This document shows positions 1 through 7,894 of a DNA stretch of 34,649 nucleotides, piece after piece. Numbering within the stretch: position 1 is the stretch's first letter; the number at the start of each line of letters is the position of its first letter. Location of the stretch: NCBI GenBank assembly GCA_046541515.1, contig JBKHDD010000032.1, positions 1 through 34,649 on the forward strand. The letters run 5' to 3'. The position numbers were made by a program, and so were the translations under genes. The stretch comes from CAYFVR01 sp046541515 (GTDB lineage Bacteria; Desulfobacterota; Desulfobacteria; Desulfobacterales; Desulfococcaceae). Below the pieces are notes generated by a model. That model worked only from the letters and a program-made list of their open reading frames with translations, was not told where the DNA came from and searched no databases.

Positions 1-73
1 CCGCACGGCCACGGTCTTGACGACGTATAAGGAATCCGCCAGAATTCCCATTGACAATGAAAAAACGGATTGA
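1..73 (+). other. Possible 3' end of an upstream gene (ambiguous)
   Basis: The frame starting at base 2 stays open for 23 codons to a TGA at 71-73, and its first eight codons all end in G or C, as real genes here do. It could be the tail of a gene entering from the left. However, another + frame stops at base 30, and a - strand frame with an ATG at 49-51 also runs off the left edge with high GC3. The sequence cannot decide between them. No family recognised. Confidence 0.25.
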
Positions 74-86
74 ACTCCGAATGATT

Positions 87-243
87 ATGGTAGGGGCGCT
101 GCTTGCCGCGCCCCGGTCCCAGCGGGCACAGGAAATCCAATTCCGCCTATGCAGCCATCGGGACGAACCCCGCATTGCGGTTTCGTGGTGAATCGGCCAA
201 TTTCGTCCACGCACCGGGGCGCGGCAAGCAGCGCCCCTACCAT
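87..243. repeat. 31-bp perfect inverted repeat with 95-bp spacer
   Basis: Bases 87-117 are the exact reverse complement of 213-243, separated by 95 bases. Each arm contains a GC-rich core (TAGGGGCGCTGCTTGC and onward). The pair could form a long stem, or be two opposed copies of a dispersed palindromic repeat. The rest of the 74-409 intergenic stretch shows no convincing gene or promoter; AAGGAG at 396-401 is the ribosome binding site of lysA. Confidence 0.85.
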
Positions 244-409
244 TCCAGTTCCCGTAGCAACGGAAATTTTGGCGCATAATCAAGGCTCGCAAAGGAATCC
301 GTAACGACCTCACCGGTTGAATTCGGCGCTTTCCGCCACGAACCAAGGCGCAAACCCAACGTCCGATCAATCGACAATCCAATTCCAAAATTCATAAGGA
401 GACCACCCC

Positions 410-1669
410 ATGCCCATGTCCCAGGAATTCAAGGACCGCCTCTTCCCGGTCCTGGACGCCATCGCCGACCACTTCGGCACGCCCTTCCACATCTACGACG
501 AAGCCGGCATTCGAGCCACCGGCCAGGCGCTGCGCGACGCCTTCTCCGACCTGGAAGACTTCCGGGAATACTACGCCGTCAAGGCCCTGCCCAATCCCGC
601 CATTCTGGAAATCATGGGCGACATGGGCTACGGCTACGATTGCAGCTCCGTCACCGAGCTGCTCCTTTCCCGTCGCGTCGGCGGCCGGGGGGAGGACATC
701 ATGTTCACCTCCAACAACACCAGCAAGGAGGAATTCGAGCTGGCCGCGGCCGACGGCGGTTGCATTCTCAACCTGGACGACATCTCCCTCGTCCCCAAAG
801 TCCCCGAATTCCCGGAGCTGATCTGCTTCCGGTACAACCCCGGCCCTCGGCGCGGCGGCAACGCCATCATCGGCAACCCGGTGGAGGCCAAATACGGCGT
901 CAGCCACGACCAGATTCTGGACGCCTATCGCCAGGCCATGGACCGTGGCGCGAAGCGGTTCGGGTTGCACACCATGCTCGCCTCCAACGAGCGCGACTAC
1001 ACCTACATGGTCGAAACCGCCCGGATGTTGCTGGAAGTCGCCGCCTGGATCGGCAAAACCCTGGACATTCGTTTCGAATTCCTCAACATCGGCGGCGGGC
1101 TGGGAATTCCCTACCGGCCGGAGGATCAGCCGCTCAACCTTGCCGCCCTCGGCCGCGAGGTCGCCGCCCTCTTCCACGATTTCGGAAAGAAACAGGGCTA
1201 CATTCCGGCCCTTTGCATGGAAAGCGGCCGCTTCATGACCGGCCCCCACGGCGTCCTGGTGGCCACCGCCATCAACCGCAAGGAAATCTATCGCACCTAT
1301 GTCGGCCTGGACGCCTGCATGTCGGCCCTTATGCGGCCGGGGATGTACGGCGCCTATCACCACATCGAAGTCCCGGCGCGGCAAGACGGCAAGGAAGTGG
1401 AAGTGGTGGACGTGGTCGGTTCGCTCTGCGAGAACAACGACAAATTCGCCGTCCAGCGGGAGCTGCCCCGGATTTACGACGGCGACCGGGTGGTCATCGA
1501 AGACACCGGCGCCCACGGCCACGCCATGGGGTTCACCTACAACGGCAAGTTGCGTCCCCAGGAACTTCTGTTGCGGGCCGACGGCTCCGCGGAGCTGATC
1601 CGCCGCCGGGAAACGCCGGAAGACTACTTCGCGACACTGGAATTCCCGCCGGACACCTTCACCCCCTGA
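410..1669 (+). CDS. lysA: Diaminopimelate decarboxylase (LysA)
   Basis: A PLP-dependent fold-III decarboxylase of 419 aa, the usual family length. It converts meso-diaminopimelate to L-lysine, the last step of lysine synthesis, in the cytosol. The PLP lysine lies in YAVKALPNP (Lys58), the phosphate-binding glycine loop is GGGLGIPY (about 228-235), and the partner-subunit cysteine is in GSLCENNDKFA (Cys340). The later motif GAHGHAMGFTYNGKLRP replaces the more common GAYGYSM form; CENNDKFA and GAHGHxMG are, as I recall, typical of a clostridial/deltaproteobacterial LysA subgroup. Carboxynorspermidine decarboxylase (NspC) is the main alternative; the length and the C-terminal motifs favour LysA. 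AAGGAG sits 8 bases before the ATG. A second ATG at 416 is possible. The gene appears monocistronic. Confidence 0.88.
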   Translation: MPMSQEFKDRLFPVLDAIADHFGTPFHIYDEAGIRATGQALRDAFSDLEDFREYYAVKALPNPAILEIMGDMGYGYDCSSVTELLLSRRVGGRGEDIMFTSNNTSKEEFELAAADGGCILNLDDISLVPKVPEFPELICFRYNPGPRRGGNAIIGNPVEAKYGVSHDQILDAYRQAMDRGAKRFGLHTMLASNERDYTYMVETARMLLEVAAWIGKTLDIRFEFLNIGGGLGIPYRPEDQPLNLAALGREVAALFHDFGKKQGYIPALCMESGRFMTGPHGVLVATAINRKEIYRTYVGLDACMSALMRPGMYGAYHHIEVPARQDGKEVEVVDVVGSLCENNDKFAVQRELPRIYDGDRVVIEDTGAHGHAMGFTYNGKLRPQELLLRADGSAELIRRRETPEDYFATLEFPPDTFTP

Positions 1670-1703
1670 TTCCTCGTCGACAAAACGGGGCGAAACGCAA
1701 AAA

Positions 1704-1739
1704 AAACCGGCGGCCCTCTCCTCCCGGACCGCCGGGTTT
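1704..1739 (+). terminator. Possible lysA terminator hairpin
   Basis: The arms AAACC-GGCGG and CCGCC-G-GGTTT can pair around a 15-base loop with one bulged G, 35 bases after the lysA stop. The hairpin is followed by C-rich sequence and only TTTT a little later, so it is not a textbook intrinsic terminator. Confidence 0.4.
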
Positions 1740-1862
1740 CCCCCACTTTTCTCCGACAAAAGCCTTTTCCCCGCCGTCCGCCTGTGGTAGTGCCTTCCCC
1801 TTTTGCAACCCGATCCCGTCGCGAACGTCCGGGATCTTCGCCTTTTTTGGAGGATTTCATCC

Positions 1863-2432
1863 ATGAATCTGGAAAAAGTCAGTCAGCGCATCGCGTCGCT
1901 GATGGAGAAAAAGCAGATATCGCTGCAAGAACTGGCGGCCCGGACCGGGTTGGACATCCACTTCCTGGAGCGCGTCAAAAACGACGACGTCTATCCGTCC
2001 CTCGGTCCCCTGCTCAAAATCGCTCGGGCCCTGGGCGTCCGCCTCGGCACCTTTTTGGACGACCAGGTCAGCGAGGACCCGCTCATCATTCGGCTGGAGG
2101 AGCGAAAAACCGAACTGAGCATGCTGCGGGACAAAGACCAGCCCGTATCCCATCGGTTTTACTCCTTGGGGCGCGGCAAAACCGACCGCCACATGGAGCC
2201 TTTTTTCGTGGAACTGCTGCCGGAATCGGGCAAGGAAAAGACCCGTTCCTCCCACGAAGGCGAGGAATTCATCGTGGTGGTTTCCGGGGAAATTGAAATC
2301 CTGCACGGCACGGAAACCCACACCCTCAAGGCCGGGGACAGCATCTACTACAATTCAATCGTTCCCCACCACGTCGGCTGCGCCGGCCCGGAACCCGCCG
2401 GCATCTACGCCGTCCTGTATTTTCCAGAGTAA
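1863..2432 (+). CDS. XRE-family regulator with C-terminal cupin domain
   Basis: 189 aa. Residues about 1-60 form an XRE/Cro-type helix-turn-helix (ISLQELAARTGL ... VYPSLGPLLKIARALG); residues about 110-186 form a single cupin_2 beta-barrel with HEGEEFIVVVSGEIE and the closing HHVG segment, whose histidines and glutamates could bind a metal or small ligand. Proteins of this design are transcription factors whose cupin senses a metabolite. The ATG at 1863 is chosen because GGAGG ends 9 bases upstream; an in-frame ATG at 1803 lacks a comparable site and would add residues unrelated to the family. The acyl-CoA ligase begins 218 bases downstream on the same strand, so control of that gene is likely but inferred. 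The ligand is unknown. Confidence 0.88.
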   Translation: MNLEKVSQRIASLMEKKQISLQELAARTGLDIHFLERVKNDDVYPSLGPLLKIARALGVRLGTFLDDQVSEDPLIIRLEERKTELSMLRDKDQPVSHRFYSLGRGKTDRHMEPFFVELLPESGKEKTRSSHEGEEFIVVVSGEIEILHGTETHTLKAGDSIYYNSIVPHHVGCAGPEPAGIYAVLYFPE

Positions 2433-2650
2433 ACCCGACAAAAAAATTCCAGGAGTTCCAAGCCGCAGATCCTCCGGGCTTTCCTTGGCGTGTCCGTCCG
2501 CGTTTTCTTTGATTCTGCAGGGTTTTTGGCGCCGCAGGAATCACCATGAAGCCCGAATCTGCGCCCCAGCAACCGTCCGTACCCGTCCGTGTACAGCCAC
2601 TAACAGCAAAGCCCCAGGAACTCCCCAAAAACCGGAGATACCTACACCCC

Positions 2651-4300
2651 ATGACCGACCAAAACCTCAAAAACCTCACCCTGGGCCAACTTCTGGACCA
2701 GGCCGTTTCCACCCATCCCGATCGGGAGGCCGTGGTCTACGTGGATCGCGACTACCGGCTGACTTATCTGGAATTCAACGAGGTGGTGGACCGATTGGCC
2801 CGGGGCCTCATGGCGCTGGGCGTTCAAAAAGGCGAGAAGGTCGCCGTCTGGGCCACCAACGTGCCCCACTGGGTGGCGCTTCAGTTCGCCACCGCCCGCG
2901 TCGGAGCGGTTCTGCTGACCGTCAACACCAACTACCGAAGCCACGAACTGGCCTATCTGCTTCGCCAGTCCGAGGCGGAGAACATCTTCCTCATCGACGG
3001 CTTTCGGGACGTCGATTACGTCCAAACCCTCTACGAGCTGATTCCCGAGCTTCGGGAACAGGAGCGGGGCTATCTCCAAAGCCCGGAATTTCCCCACCTC
3101 AAGCGGGTCTTCTTTCTGGGCCACGACAAGCACCGGGGCATGTACAGCCTGCCGGAGCTTCTGGCGCTGGCGCCCATGACCGCTCCATCCGACTATCAGG
3201 CCCGCCAAGATTCCCTCGATCCCCACGACGTGGTCAACATGCAGTACACCAGCGGGACCACCGGATTTCCCAAAGGCGTCATGCTGACCCACCACAACAT
3301 CGCCAACAACGGGTTTTGGATCGGGGAAAACCAGCGCTTCACGCCGGAGGATCGGGTCTGCATTCCCGTGCCGCTGTTCCACTGTTTCGGCTGCGTGTTG
3401 GGGGTGCTGGCGGCGGTTTCCCACGCATCCACCATGGTGATTCTGGAGGGGTTTGATCCGGTGCAGGTGATGGATTCGGTGGAGCGGGAGCGATGCACGG
3501 CCCTCTACGGCGTGCCCACCATGTTCATCGCCGTGTTGGGCCACAGGCTGTTTCCCAAGTTCGACTTTTCCAGCCTGCGCACCGGCATCATGGCCGGATC
3601 GCCCTGCCCCATCGAGGTCATGCGCCAGGTCATCGACCGGATGCACATGTCGGAAATCACCATCTGCTACGGACTCACCGAGGCGTCGCCGGTGATGACC
3701 CAGACTCGGGCCGACGACGAGATCCGGCTTCGGGTGGAATCCGTGGGTCGGGCCATGCCGGAGATTGAAGTGCGGGTGGTGGACCCGGAAACGGGCGTTC
3801 CGGTTCCGCCGGGGACCCAGGGCGAGGTTTGCTGCCGGGGCTACAACGTGATGAAGGGCTACTACGGCGATCCCCAGGCCACGGCGGAAACCATCGACGC
3901 CGACGGCTGGCTCCATTCCGGCGACCTGGGCGTGATGGATGAAAACGGCTATCTGGCCATCACCGGGCGGCACAAGGACATGATCATCCGGGGCGGGGAA
4001 AATATTTATCCCCGGGAGATCGAGGAGTTTTTATTCGGGCTGGAAGGGATCGCCGACGCCCAGGTGGTGGGCGTTCCCAGCGAAAAATACGGAGAGGAAG
4101 TGGGGGCGTTCATCGTCCTCAAGGAGGGCTTCGACTACCGCCCCGAGGATGTCCGGGATTTTTGTCGCGGCAGGATCAGCCGCTACAAAATCCCCAAATA
4201 CGTGACCTTCGTGAACGACTATCCCATGACCGCCAGCGGCAAAGTTCAGAAATTCAAGTTGCGGGATATGTCGGTGGAGCTGTTCCCGGACCGCGTGTAA
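2651..4300 (+). CDS. Acyl-CoA synthetase (AMP-forming, fatty-acid type)
   Basis: 549 aa, full length for the ANL superfamily. It would activate a carboxylic acid with ATP to an acyl-adenylate and then to the CoA thioester. The P-loop YTSGTTGFPKG is at about 198-208, the A5 motif YGLTEAS at 339-345, the A7 aspartate motif GWLHSGDLG at 418-426, the hinge GRHKDMIIRGGENIYP follows, and the catalytic lysine lies in ASGKVQK near the C-terminus. The sequence resembles medium/long-chain fatty-acid ligases (FadD-like) more than acetyl-CoA synthetase, but the substrate cannot be fixed from motifs. The ATG at 2651 has GGAG 13 bases upstream; an in-frame ATG at 2546 would add 35 proline-rich residues not expected in the family. 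The XRE-cupin gene precedes it, suggesting regulated fatty-acid use. Confidence 0.9.
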   Translation: MTDQNLKNLTLGQLLDQAVSTHPDREAVVYVDRDYRLTYLEFNEVVDRLARGLMALGVQKGEKVAVWATNVPHWVALQFATARVGAVLLTVNTNYRSHELAYLLRQSEAENIFLIDGFRDVDYVQTLYELIPELREQERGYLQSPEFPHLKRVFFLGHDKHRGMYSLPELLALAPMTAPSDYQARQDSLDPHDVVNMQYTSGTTGFPKGVMLTHHNIANNGFWIGENQRFTPEDRVCIPVPLFHCFGCVLGVLAAVSHASTMVILEGFDPVQVMDSVERERCTALYGVPTMFIAVLGHRLFPKFDFSSLRTGIMAGSPCPIEVMRQVIDRMHMSEITICYGLTEASPVMTQTRADDEIRLRVESVGRAMPEIEVRVVDPETGVPVPPGTQGEVCCRGYNVMKGYYGDPQATAETIDADGWLHSGDLGVMDENGYLAITGRHKDMIIRGGENIYPREIEEFLFGLEGIADAQVVGVPSEKYGEEVGAFIVLKEGFDYRPEDVRDFCRGRISRYKIPKYVTFVNDYPMTASGKVQKFKLRDMSVELFPDRV

Positions 4301-4333
4301 AGGAGCGCCAGATGCGACGGACAGAAGGGCGAC

Positions 4334-4431
4334 AACGTCCATTTCGCCGGCATTTTTGCAGGGGCGTTTCACAAGGGCCCTTGGTCAATCAAACTCCATC
4401 GTTCCCTTGGAAATCCAATGTGAACGCGGTT
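4334..4431. repeat. Dispersed palindromic repeat, copy A (degenerate)
   Basis: This intergenic stretch matches, in order, the element at 9645-9744: CATTT near the left end, GCAGGGGCG, then CCCTTGGTCAATC, a CAT-containing centre, GAAATCC and a right end TGAACGCGGTT. The left arm has decayed (AACGTCCAT against AATACCGTTCAT) and no flanking direct repeats are visible. It lies between two genes whose 3' ends face each other. Confidence 0.7.
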
Positions 4432-4471
4432 CGGCTGGAGGCGGGGACCTGACGAGGCGGACGGAACGAAA

Positions 4472-4885
4472 CTACCCGGGAATCAGAATCAGCACGCCGG
4501 ACGTGGGATCGTCCGCCGTTGGAGGCACGGGGACGCAATCCACGGAAAACCGCGTGCTCCCGATGGCGCAGTCCCGAAGGGTTTTGGGGTTGCCGGTGGC
4601 GATGGCCACGGAAACCCGGCCGCTGATGTTGTCGGGAAAGAATTCGAACAGCATTCGGCCGGGAGAGATCCCGCCGGTGAGGGTGCGGGCCCGCCGGTTG
4701 GCCAGGGTGACCCGGCCCAAATGGTCCACCGCGATCACCGGAAGCGGGATATGCTCCAGAACTTTGTGCTGAATGCCGCCAACCCGTTGGGAGGCGTGGC
4801 CGAAATCGGAGACGGATTCGGAAACTTCGGATCGGTTTTCGGACCATTCATCGGAATGCGTCGGGGTGGAAAGCTGGTCGATCAT
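4472..4885 (-). CDS. Stand-alone PAS-domain protein
   Basis: 137 aa, soluble. An acidic, serine-rich N-terminal part (about 1-40) is followed by a PAS domain (about 43-137) beginning VLEHIPLPVIAVDHLGRV and NRRARTLTG. No output domain (kinase, GGDEF, helix-turn-helix) is attached, so it is probably a small sensory or partner protein. The ATG at 4885 is preferred because GGGAG sits about 9 bases upstream; an ATG at 4912 adds nine residues, has no ribosome site and lies on a palindrome. That palindrome (4911-4929) is 26-44 bases before the start and is a likely operator. The ligand and partner are not recognisable. It is on the same strand as the DsrE gene, about 200 bases further on. Confidence 0.7.
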   Translation of the reverse strand: MIDQLSTPTHSDEWSENRSEVSESVSDFGHASQRVGGIQHKVLEHIPLPVIAVDHLGRVTLANRRARTLTGGISPGRMLFEFFPDNISGRVSVAIATGNPKTLRDCAIGSTRFSVDCVPVPPTADDPTSGVLILIPG

Positions 4886-4910
4886 CGCAAATCTCCCGTG
4901 AAAAAAAGCC

Positions 4911-4929
4911 ATAGGATAAGTTATCCTAT
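4911..4929. promoter_or_regulatory. Perfect 19-bp palindrome (9-1-9), probable operator
   Basis: ATAGGATAA, one G, then TTATCCTAT: a perfect inverted repeat just upstream of the preferred start of the PAS gene. The 9-1-9 geometry and outline recall DtxR/IdeR-type metal-regulator boxes, but the sequence differs from that consensus and no such regulator is in the window. An AT-rich hairpin (ATAAAA 4993-4998 with TTTTAT 5004-5009) lies further upstream in the same promoter region. Confidence 0.6.
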
Positions 4930-5089
4930 TTCACGAGGCCGTTCGGCACAATGGGGAGATTGCCGAAAAAGCGGAGTAGGAAAAAGATACCGATAAAATT
5001 TCGTTTTATATCAAATTGTTACGATGGCGCGGAGGCCGCCCGGAACGGCGGGCAAGGGTTCCGGACGGCCGGGCGTTCGGGGGGCGCAA

Positions 5090-5446
5090 TCAGAAGGTGA
5101 ACAGTTTGGATTCCTCGGCGAGGTCGATCAGCTCGTAGCCGGTGGCCATCCGGAAGTTCGGCGGCAGGTCGTCCTCGCCGATTTCGCGGGCCGCCGCGCA
5201 GGGCGTGCAAACGAGGATCGGCACCTGTTTTTCCTGGAGAAATTTCCAGTAGGTGGCCAACTCGTCGCCGGTGGGCGCCTTGATCCGTTCCGCCAGACCG
5301 AGGTTGCTCAGGTAAACCGCGTCGTCGATCAGAAACACTTTGACGTCGTGGCCTTTTTCGGCGGCAATTTTGGCGAACTGAAAACAGCGAACCCCGCGAG
5401 TGGGGTCTTCGGGGCCTCGGGACAGAACAAAAAAGAATTTGCTCAT
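5090..5446 (-). CDS. DsrE/DsrF-family protein
   Basis: 118 aa, cytosolic, the usual size for the DsrE-like fold. The family includes sulfur-carrier proteins (TusD/DsrE) that pass persulfide sulfur, and many uncharacterised relatives. Seen here: the opening strand FFFVLSRGPED, the segment RCFQFAKIAAEKGHDVKVFLIDDAVYL, and the cysteine-bearing VCTPCAAAREIG in the region where active cysteines occur in the family. GTG (5452), ATG (5449) and ATG (5446) stand in tandem; AAGGAG is 7 bases before the last, which is chosen. No dsr, tus or rhodanese gene is adjacent, so a sulfur-transfer role is inferred from the fold only. Confidence 0.8.
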   Translation of the reverse strand: MSKFFFVLSRGPEDPTRGVRCFQFAKIAAEKGHDVKVFLIDDAVYLSNLGLAERIKAPTGDELATYWKFLQEKQVPILVCTPCAAAREIGEDDLPPNFRMATGYELIDLAEESKLFTF

Positions 5447-5549
5447 CATCACGCTCCTTTTCGAAAACGGTTTACGAGATTGCTCGCACTTTGATCAGAA
5501 ATCTCTGACCTTGTCAACGTTGGATTCCCAATGCATGGAAGGAGAATGG

Positions 5550-5933
5550 ATGACGGAAGGCGAAGGCGAAAAAAGGGATCGAAAAGCGCCGGAATCCCAT
5601 GTGGATGCCTTGGAGGAATGGATTTCCGACCTGTGGACCGGATACGAGGAAGAGCTTCGTCGTTCCCGGGATTCATGGGATCGGGAAAAACCGGGAGTCC
5701 TCCGACGAGCGGAAAAACCCGGAATAAAAACCGGTCAAACGAGGGACTTGGGCAACCGCCACACCGCGATCATGCCCACGAGGCCGACGATCGCGCCAAG
5801 GGTGAAGGCGGTGGAAAGGTCGGCAAGGTCGCCCAGCCAGCCGGTGAGCAGGGTGGCGAAGGCGGTGGAGAGGAAATTAAAGCCCATGTACAGGCCGTTG
5901 GCGGTGGATCGGTGTTCGCCGGCCACGTCCTGA
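5550..5933 (+). CDS. Possible small acidic protein (doubtful)
   Basis: An open frame of 127 aa with AAGGAG 5 bases before its ATG. The first 60 residues look protein-like (DALEEWISDLWTGYEEELRR, acidic and helical), but from about residue 62 the frame runs antisense through the 3' end of the MFS gene and turns arginine/proline rich. The real gene may be shorter, with the frame lost near 5720, where the adjacent frame has a TAA. No family recognised. It is divergent from the DsrE gene. Confidence 0.3.
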   Translation: MTEGEGEKRDRKAPESHVDALEEWISDLWTGYEEELRRSRDSWDREKPGVLRRAEKPGIKTGQTRDLGNRHTAIMPTRPTIAPRVKAVERSARSPSQPVSRVAKAVERKLKPMYRPLAVDRCSPATS

Positions 5934-6940
5934 ACCAAGGCCATGTTGACCGGCGTGATGGCGAACAGGGTCATGCCCAGGCCAATCAGCGCCGGGAAAA
6001 GGCTCCAAGACGGTCCATGGGCCAGCAACAACATCAGCAACGCGGCCCCGGGAACGGCCACCGCCAGCACGCCCCGCCGGCCGATTCGGTCGCTGAGGGT
6101 ACCGCCGGTCAGACTGCCCAGGGTGCCCACGCCCTGCAGCACCGCCATCGCGACCCCGCCCAAAAAGATGGAGCGCCCGCCGCCCACCACATAGGTCGGC
6201 AAAAAGGCCACCAGACAACCGGTGAGGAAGGAGCGGGCGAACACCAGACCCGCCAGCGGAAAGGCCGCGGGCCGCAACCCTTGCCACGCCGCCCGAAAGC
6301 CGCCCTCCGGCGGCGGCGGCGCCGAGACGTCTTTCCGGCCCAGCCGAACGTGAAGCAGGAGGGAGGCGGCGATTCCCAGCGTCGCCACGGGATACAGCGA
6401 TCCAAGCCCCAACAGGGCCACCGCGCCCACCGCCAGCAGCGGCGCCAACGATCGCGCCAGTTCGCCCGAGGTCATCCACCAGCTCATGCCTCGCCCCACC
6501 CGTTCGCCGCTGGCCCGGGCCACCAGCACGGGACCCACCACATGAAAAACCGCGGCGCTGATCCCGGCCAACAGCAACAGGGCGCACAGCACGGAATAGT
6601 GGGGGGCGGCCCCAAGGAGACTCATGGCGACGGCCGTGAGCGCCGGCGCCCAGGCCGCGGCCAGCCGGAGGTCGAATCGATCCGCGACCAGGCCGAAAAA
6701 CGGATTGAGGGCGGAAGGAAGCCGAAGAAACAGGGTCAGACTTCCGGCCAGAAACAGGCTGAGGCCGAAGCGGTCGATGAGCAGGGGGAGGAGAACCGGC
6801 AGAAAGCCCGAAAAAACGTCGTGGACCAGATGGCCGCCGGTGATGGTCAGGACGTTGCCCACATGGAAACCTTCTTGCGAAGGGGTTTCCGATGCGGGCG
6901 CCGCGGCAGGCTGGCTCATTTTCGGGGAGGCCGAGGTCAA
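5735..6940 (-). CDS. MFS transporter (fosmidomycin-resistance-like)
   Basis: 401 aa with about 12 hydrophobic segments in two halves, an inner-membrane major facilitator. The first helix region GGHLVHDVFSGFLPVLLPLL resembles the Fsr (fosmidomycin resistance) branch; the loop FGLVADRFDLR between helices 2 and 3 and the matching SDRIGRRG in the second half are the family signature loops. Expected role: proton-coupled export of a drug or metabolite; substrate unknown. The TTG at 6940 overlaps the stop of the TetR gene (TTGA), which suggests translational coupling; an ATG at 6919 is the alternative start but has no clear ribosome site. The TetR gene is immediately upstream, a common repressor/efflux pair. 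Confidence 0.88.
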   Translation of the reverse strand: MTSASPKMSQPAAAPASETPSQEGFHVGNVLTITGGHLVHDVFSGFLPVLLPLLIDRFGLSLFLAGSLTLFLRLPSALNPFFGLVADRFDLRLAAAWAPALTAVAMSLLGAAPHYSVLCALLLLAGISAAVFHVVGPVLVARASGERVGRGMSWWMTSGELARSLAPLLAVGAVALLGLGSLYPVATLGIAASLLLHVRLGRKDVSAPPPPEGGFRAAWQGLRPAAFPLAGLVFARSFLTGCLVAFLPTYVVGGGRSIFLGGVAMAVLQGVGTLGSLTGGTLSDRIGRRGVLAVAVPGAALLMLLLAHGPSWSLFPALIGLGMTLFAITPVNMALVQDVAGEHRSTANGLYMGFNFLSTAFATLLTGWLGDLADLSTAFTLGAIVGLVGMIAVWRLPKSLV

Positions 6941-7569
6941 GACTTCCGGAGGCCGCGGGCGAAAATATCGAAGGCCATGCGGAGGGTTTCCTTGAGATAG
7001 TCTTTCTGGCCGTTCAAAATTTTCTTGCTGGATTCCCAGAGGATCACGCCGGAAAACAGGGACCAGAAAATATCGGCCAGGGCGATGGGATGCTCTTCGA
7101 TGAACTCTCCGGCCTCGATGCCTTCCTTGAAAATGGCGGCGATGGCCCCCAGGGATTTTCGGGAAAGGTCTTCGATTTCCCGCAAGAGATCCTCGGAAAG
7201 ATTTTTGAGGGTTTCGCTGGACTGGAGGTGGAACATGTTGATGATGATATGCGGATCGAAATCGTAGACGTCGAACATGGCGTCGATCAAGGCGTCCACC
7301 TTTTCGGTGGGACCCAACTCGGCGTTGGCGTTGACATGCTCCAGCCGGATAATTAAATACTGCAGAATCCGGAGCGAAAGGGACGCGTACAATTCGTCCT
7401 TGTTTTTAAAATACAGGTAGAGCGTTCCCGGACTCAGTTCCGCCTCCCGGGCGATGTCCTCCATGGTCGCCTTGTTGAACCCCCGATCGGAGAACACCCG
7501 TTTGGCCGCCACGATGATCTGCTGGCGCCGTCGTTCTCGTTCCCGCTCTTTCCGCTCTCGAATTCCCAT
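6937..7569 (-). CDS. TetR-family transcriptional regulator
   Basis: 210 aa. Residues about 15-62 carry the TetR helix-turn-helix (IIVAAKRVFSDRGF ... TMEDIAREAELSPGTLYLYF), followed by an all-helical ligand and dimerisation domain. The arginine/glutamate-rich start GIRERKERERERRRQQ is common in this subgroup. The ATG at 7569 is preferred over a GTG at 7584 because it matches the usual family N-terminus. It probably represses itself and the overlapping MFS gene through the palindrome at 7628-7643. The ligand is unknown; some members of this shape regulate fatty-acid or efflux genes. Confidence 0.9.
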   Translation of the reverse strand: MGIRERKERERERRRQQIIVAAKRVFSDRGFNKATMEDIAREAELSPGTLYLYFKNKDELYASLSLRILQYLIIRLEHVNANAELGPTEKVDALIDAMFDVYDFDPHIIINMFHLQSSETLKNLSEDLLREIEDLSRKSLGAIAAIFKEGIEAGEFIEEHPIALADIFWSLFSGVILWESSKKILNGQKDYLKETLRMAFDIFARGLRKS

Positions 7570-7627
7570 GATGAACCAATCCACTCTATGAACAATGTTT
7601 AGAAGAAAAGCCGATATATATTTTGTT

Positions 7628-7643
7628 TTGACCGTTTGGTCAA
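7628..7643. promoter_or_regulatory. Probable TetR operator
   Basis: TTGACC-GTTT-GGTCAA, a perfect 6-4-6 inverted repeat 59 bases upstream of the TetR start. Half-sites of the form GACC/GGTC with a short spacer are common for TetR repressors. It lies in the divergent region shared with the MinD-type ATPase operon, so that operon could also be affected. Confidence 0.65.
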
Positions 7644-7894
7644 GTTGAAATCATAGCCATTCCTTCCGCCAAAGCAAGCCCTCCCTTGCGTTTCCCAACG
7701 CCTCGACCCGCCTTTTTCCGATTTGGGCCCGGATCGATCCCGAAAAATTTGTTTCTGGATTTTTCTCTTTTCAATCTGGTTTTTTCATGGTAATGGTATA
7801 TAACACATAAACCAGTGGGGTCGGATTGGCGCGAAGGGGCGATCGCCCCAGCCGCCGGCCCGGTTTTTTTCATACCATGGATTGAGGAATCCCC
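7644..7894 (+). promoter_or_regulatory. Leader region of the MinD/ferredoxin ATPase pair
   Basis: This is the rest of the 325-base divergent gap. A TATAAC at 7799-7804 could be a -10 box, but no good -35 is seen at the right spacing. Downstream, GGGGCGATCGCCCC at 7836-7849 is a perfect 14-bp palindrome, and a run of seven T ends a GC-rich stretch at 7863-7869, so a terminator or attenuator-like leader hairpin is possible. No reading frame is convincing. Confidence 0.35.

Noticed and set aside
51..80. TTGACA at 51-56 as a lysA promoter
   Set aside because: No -10-like hexamer at 16-18 bases, and more than 350 bases to the start with a large inverted repeat between.
640..1866. Long arginine/proline-rich frames overlapping lysA, and similar ones opposite most genes
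   Set aside because: They are shadows caused by high GC; no ribosome sites or family motifs, and they overlap well-supported genes.
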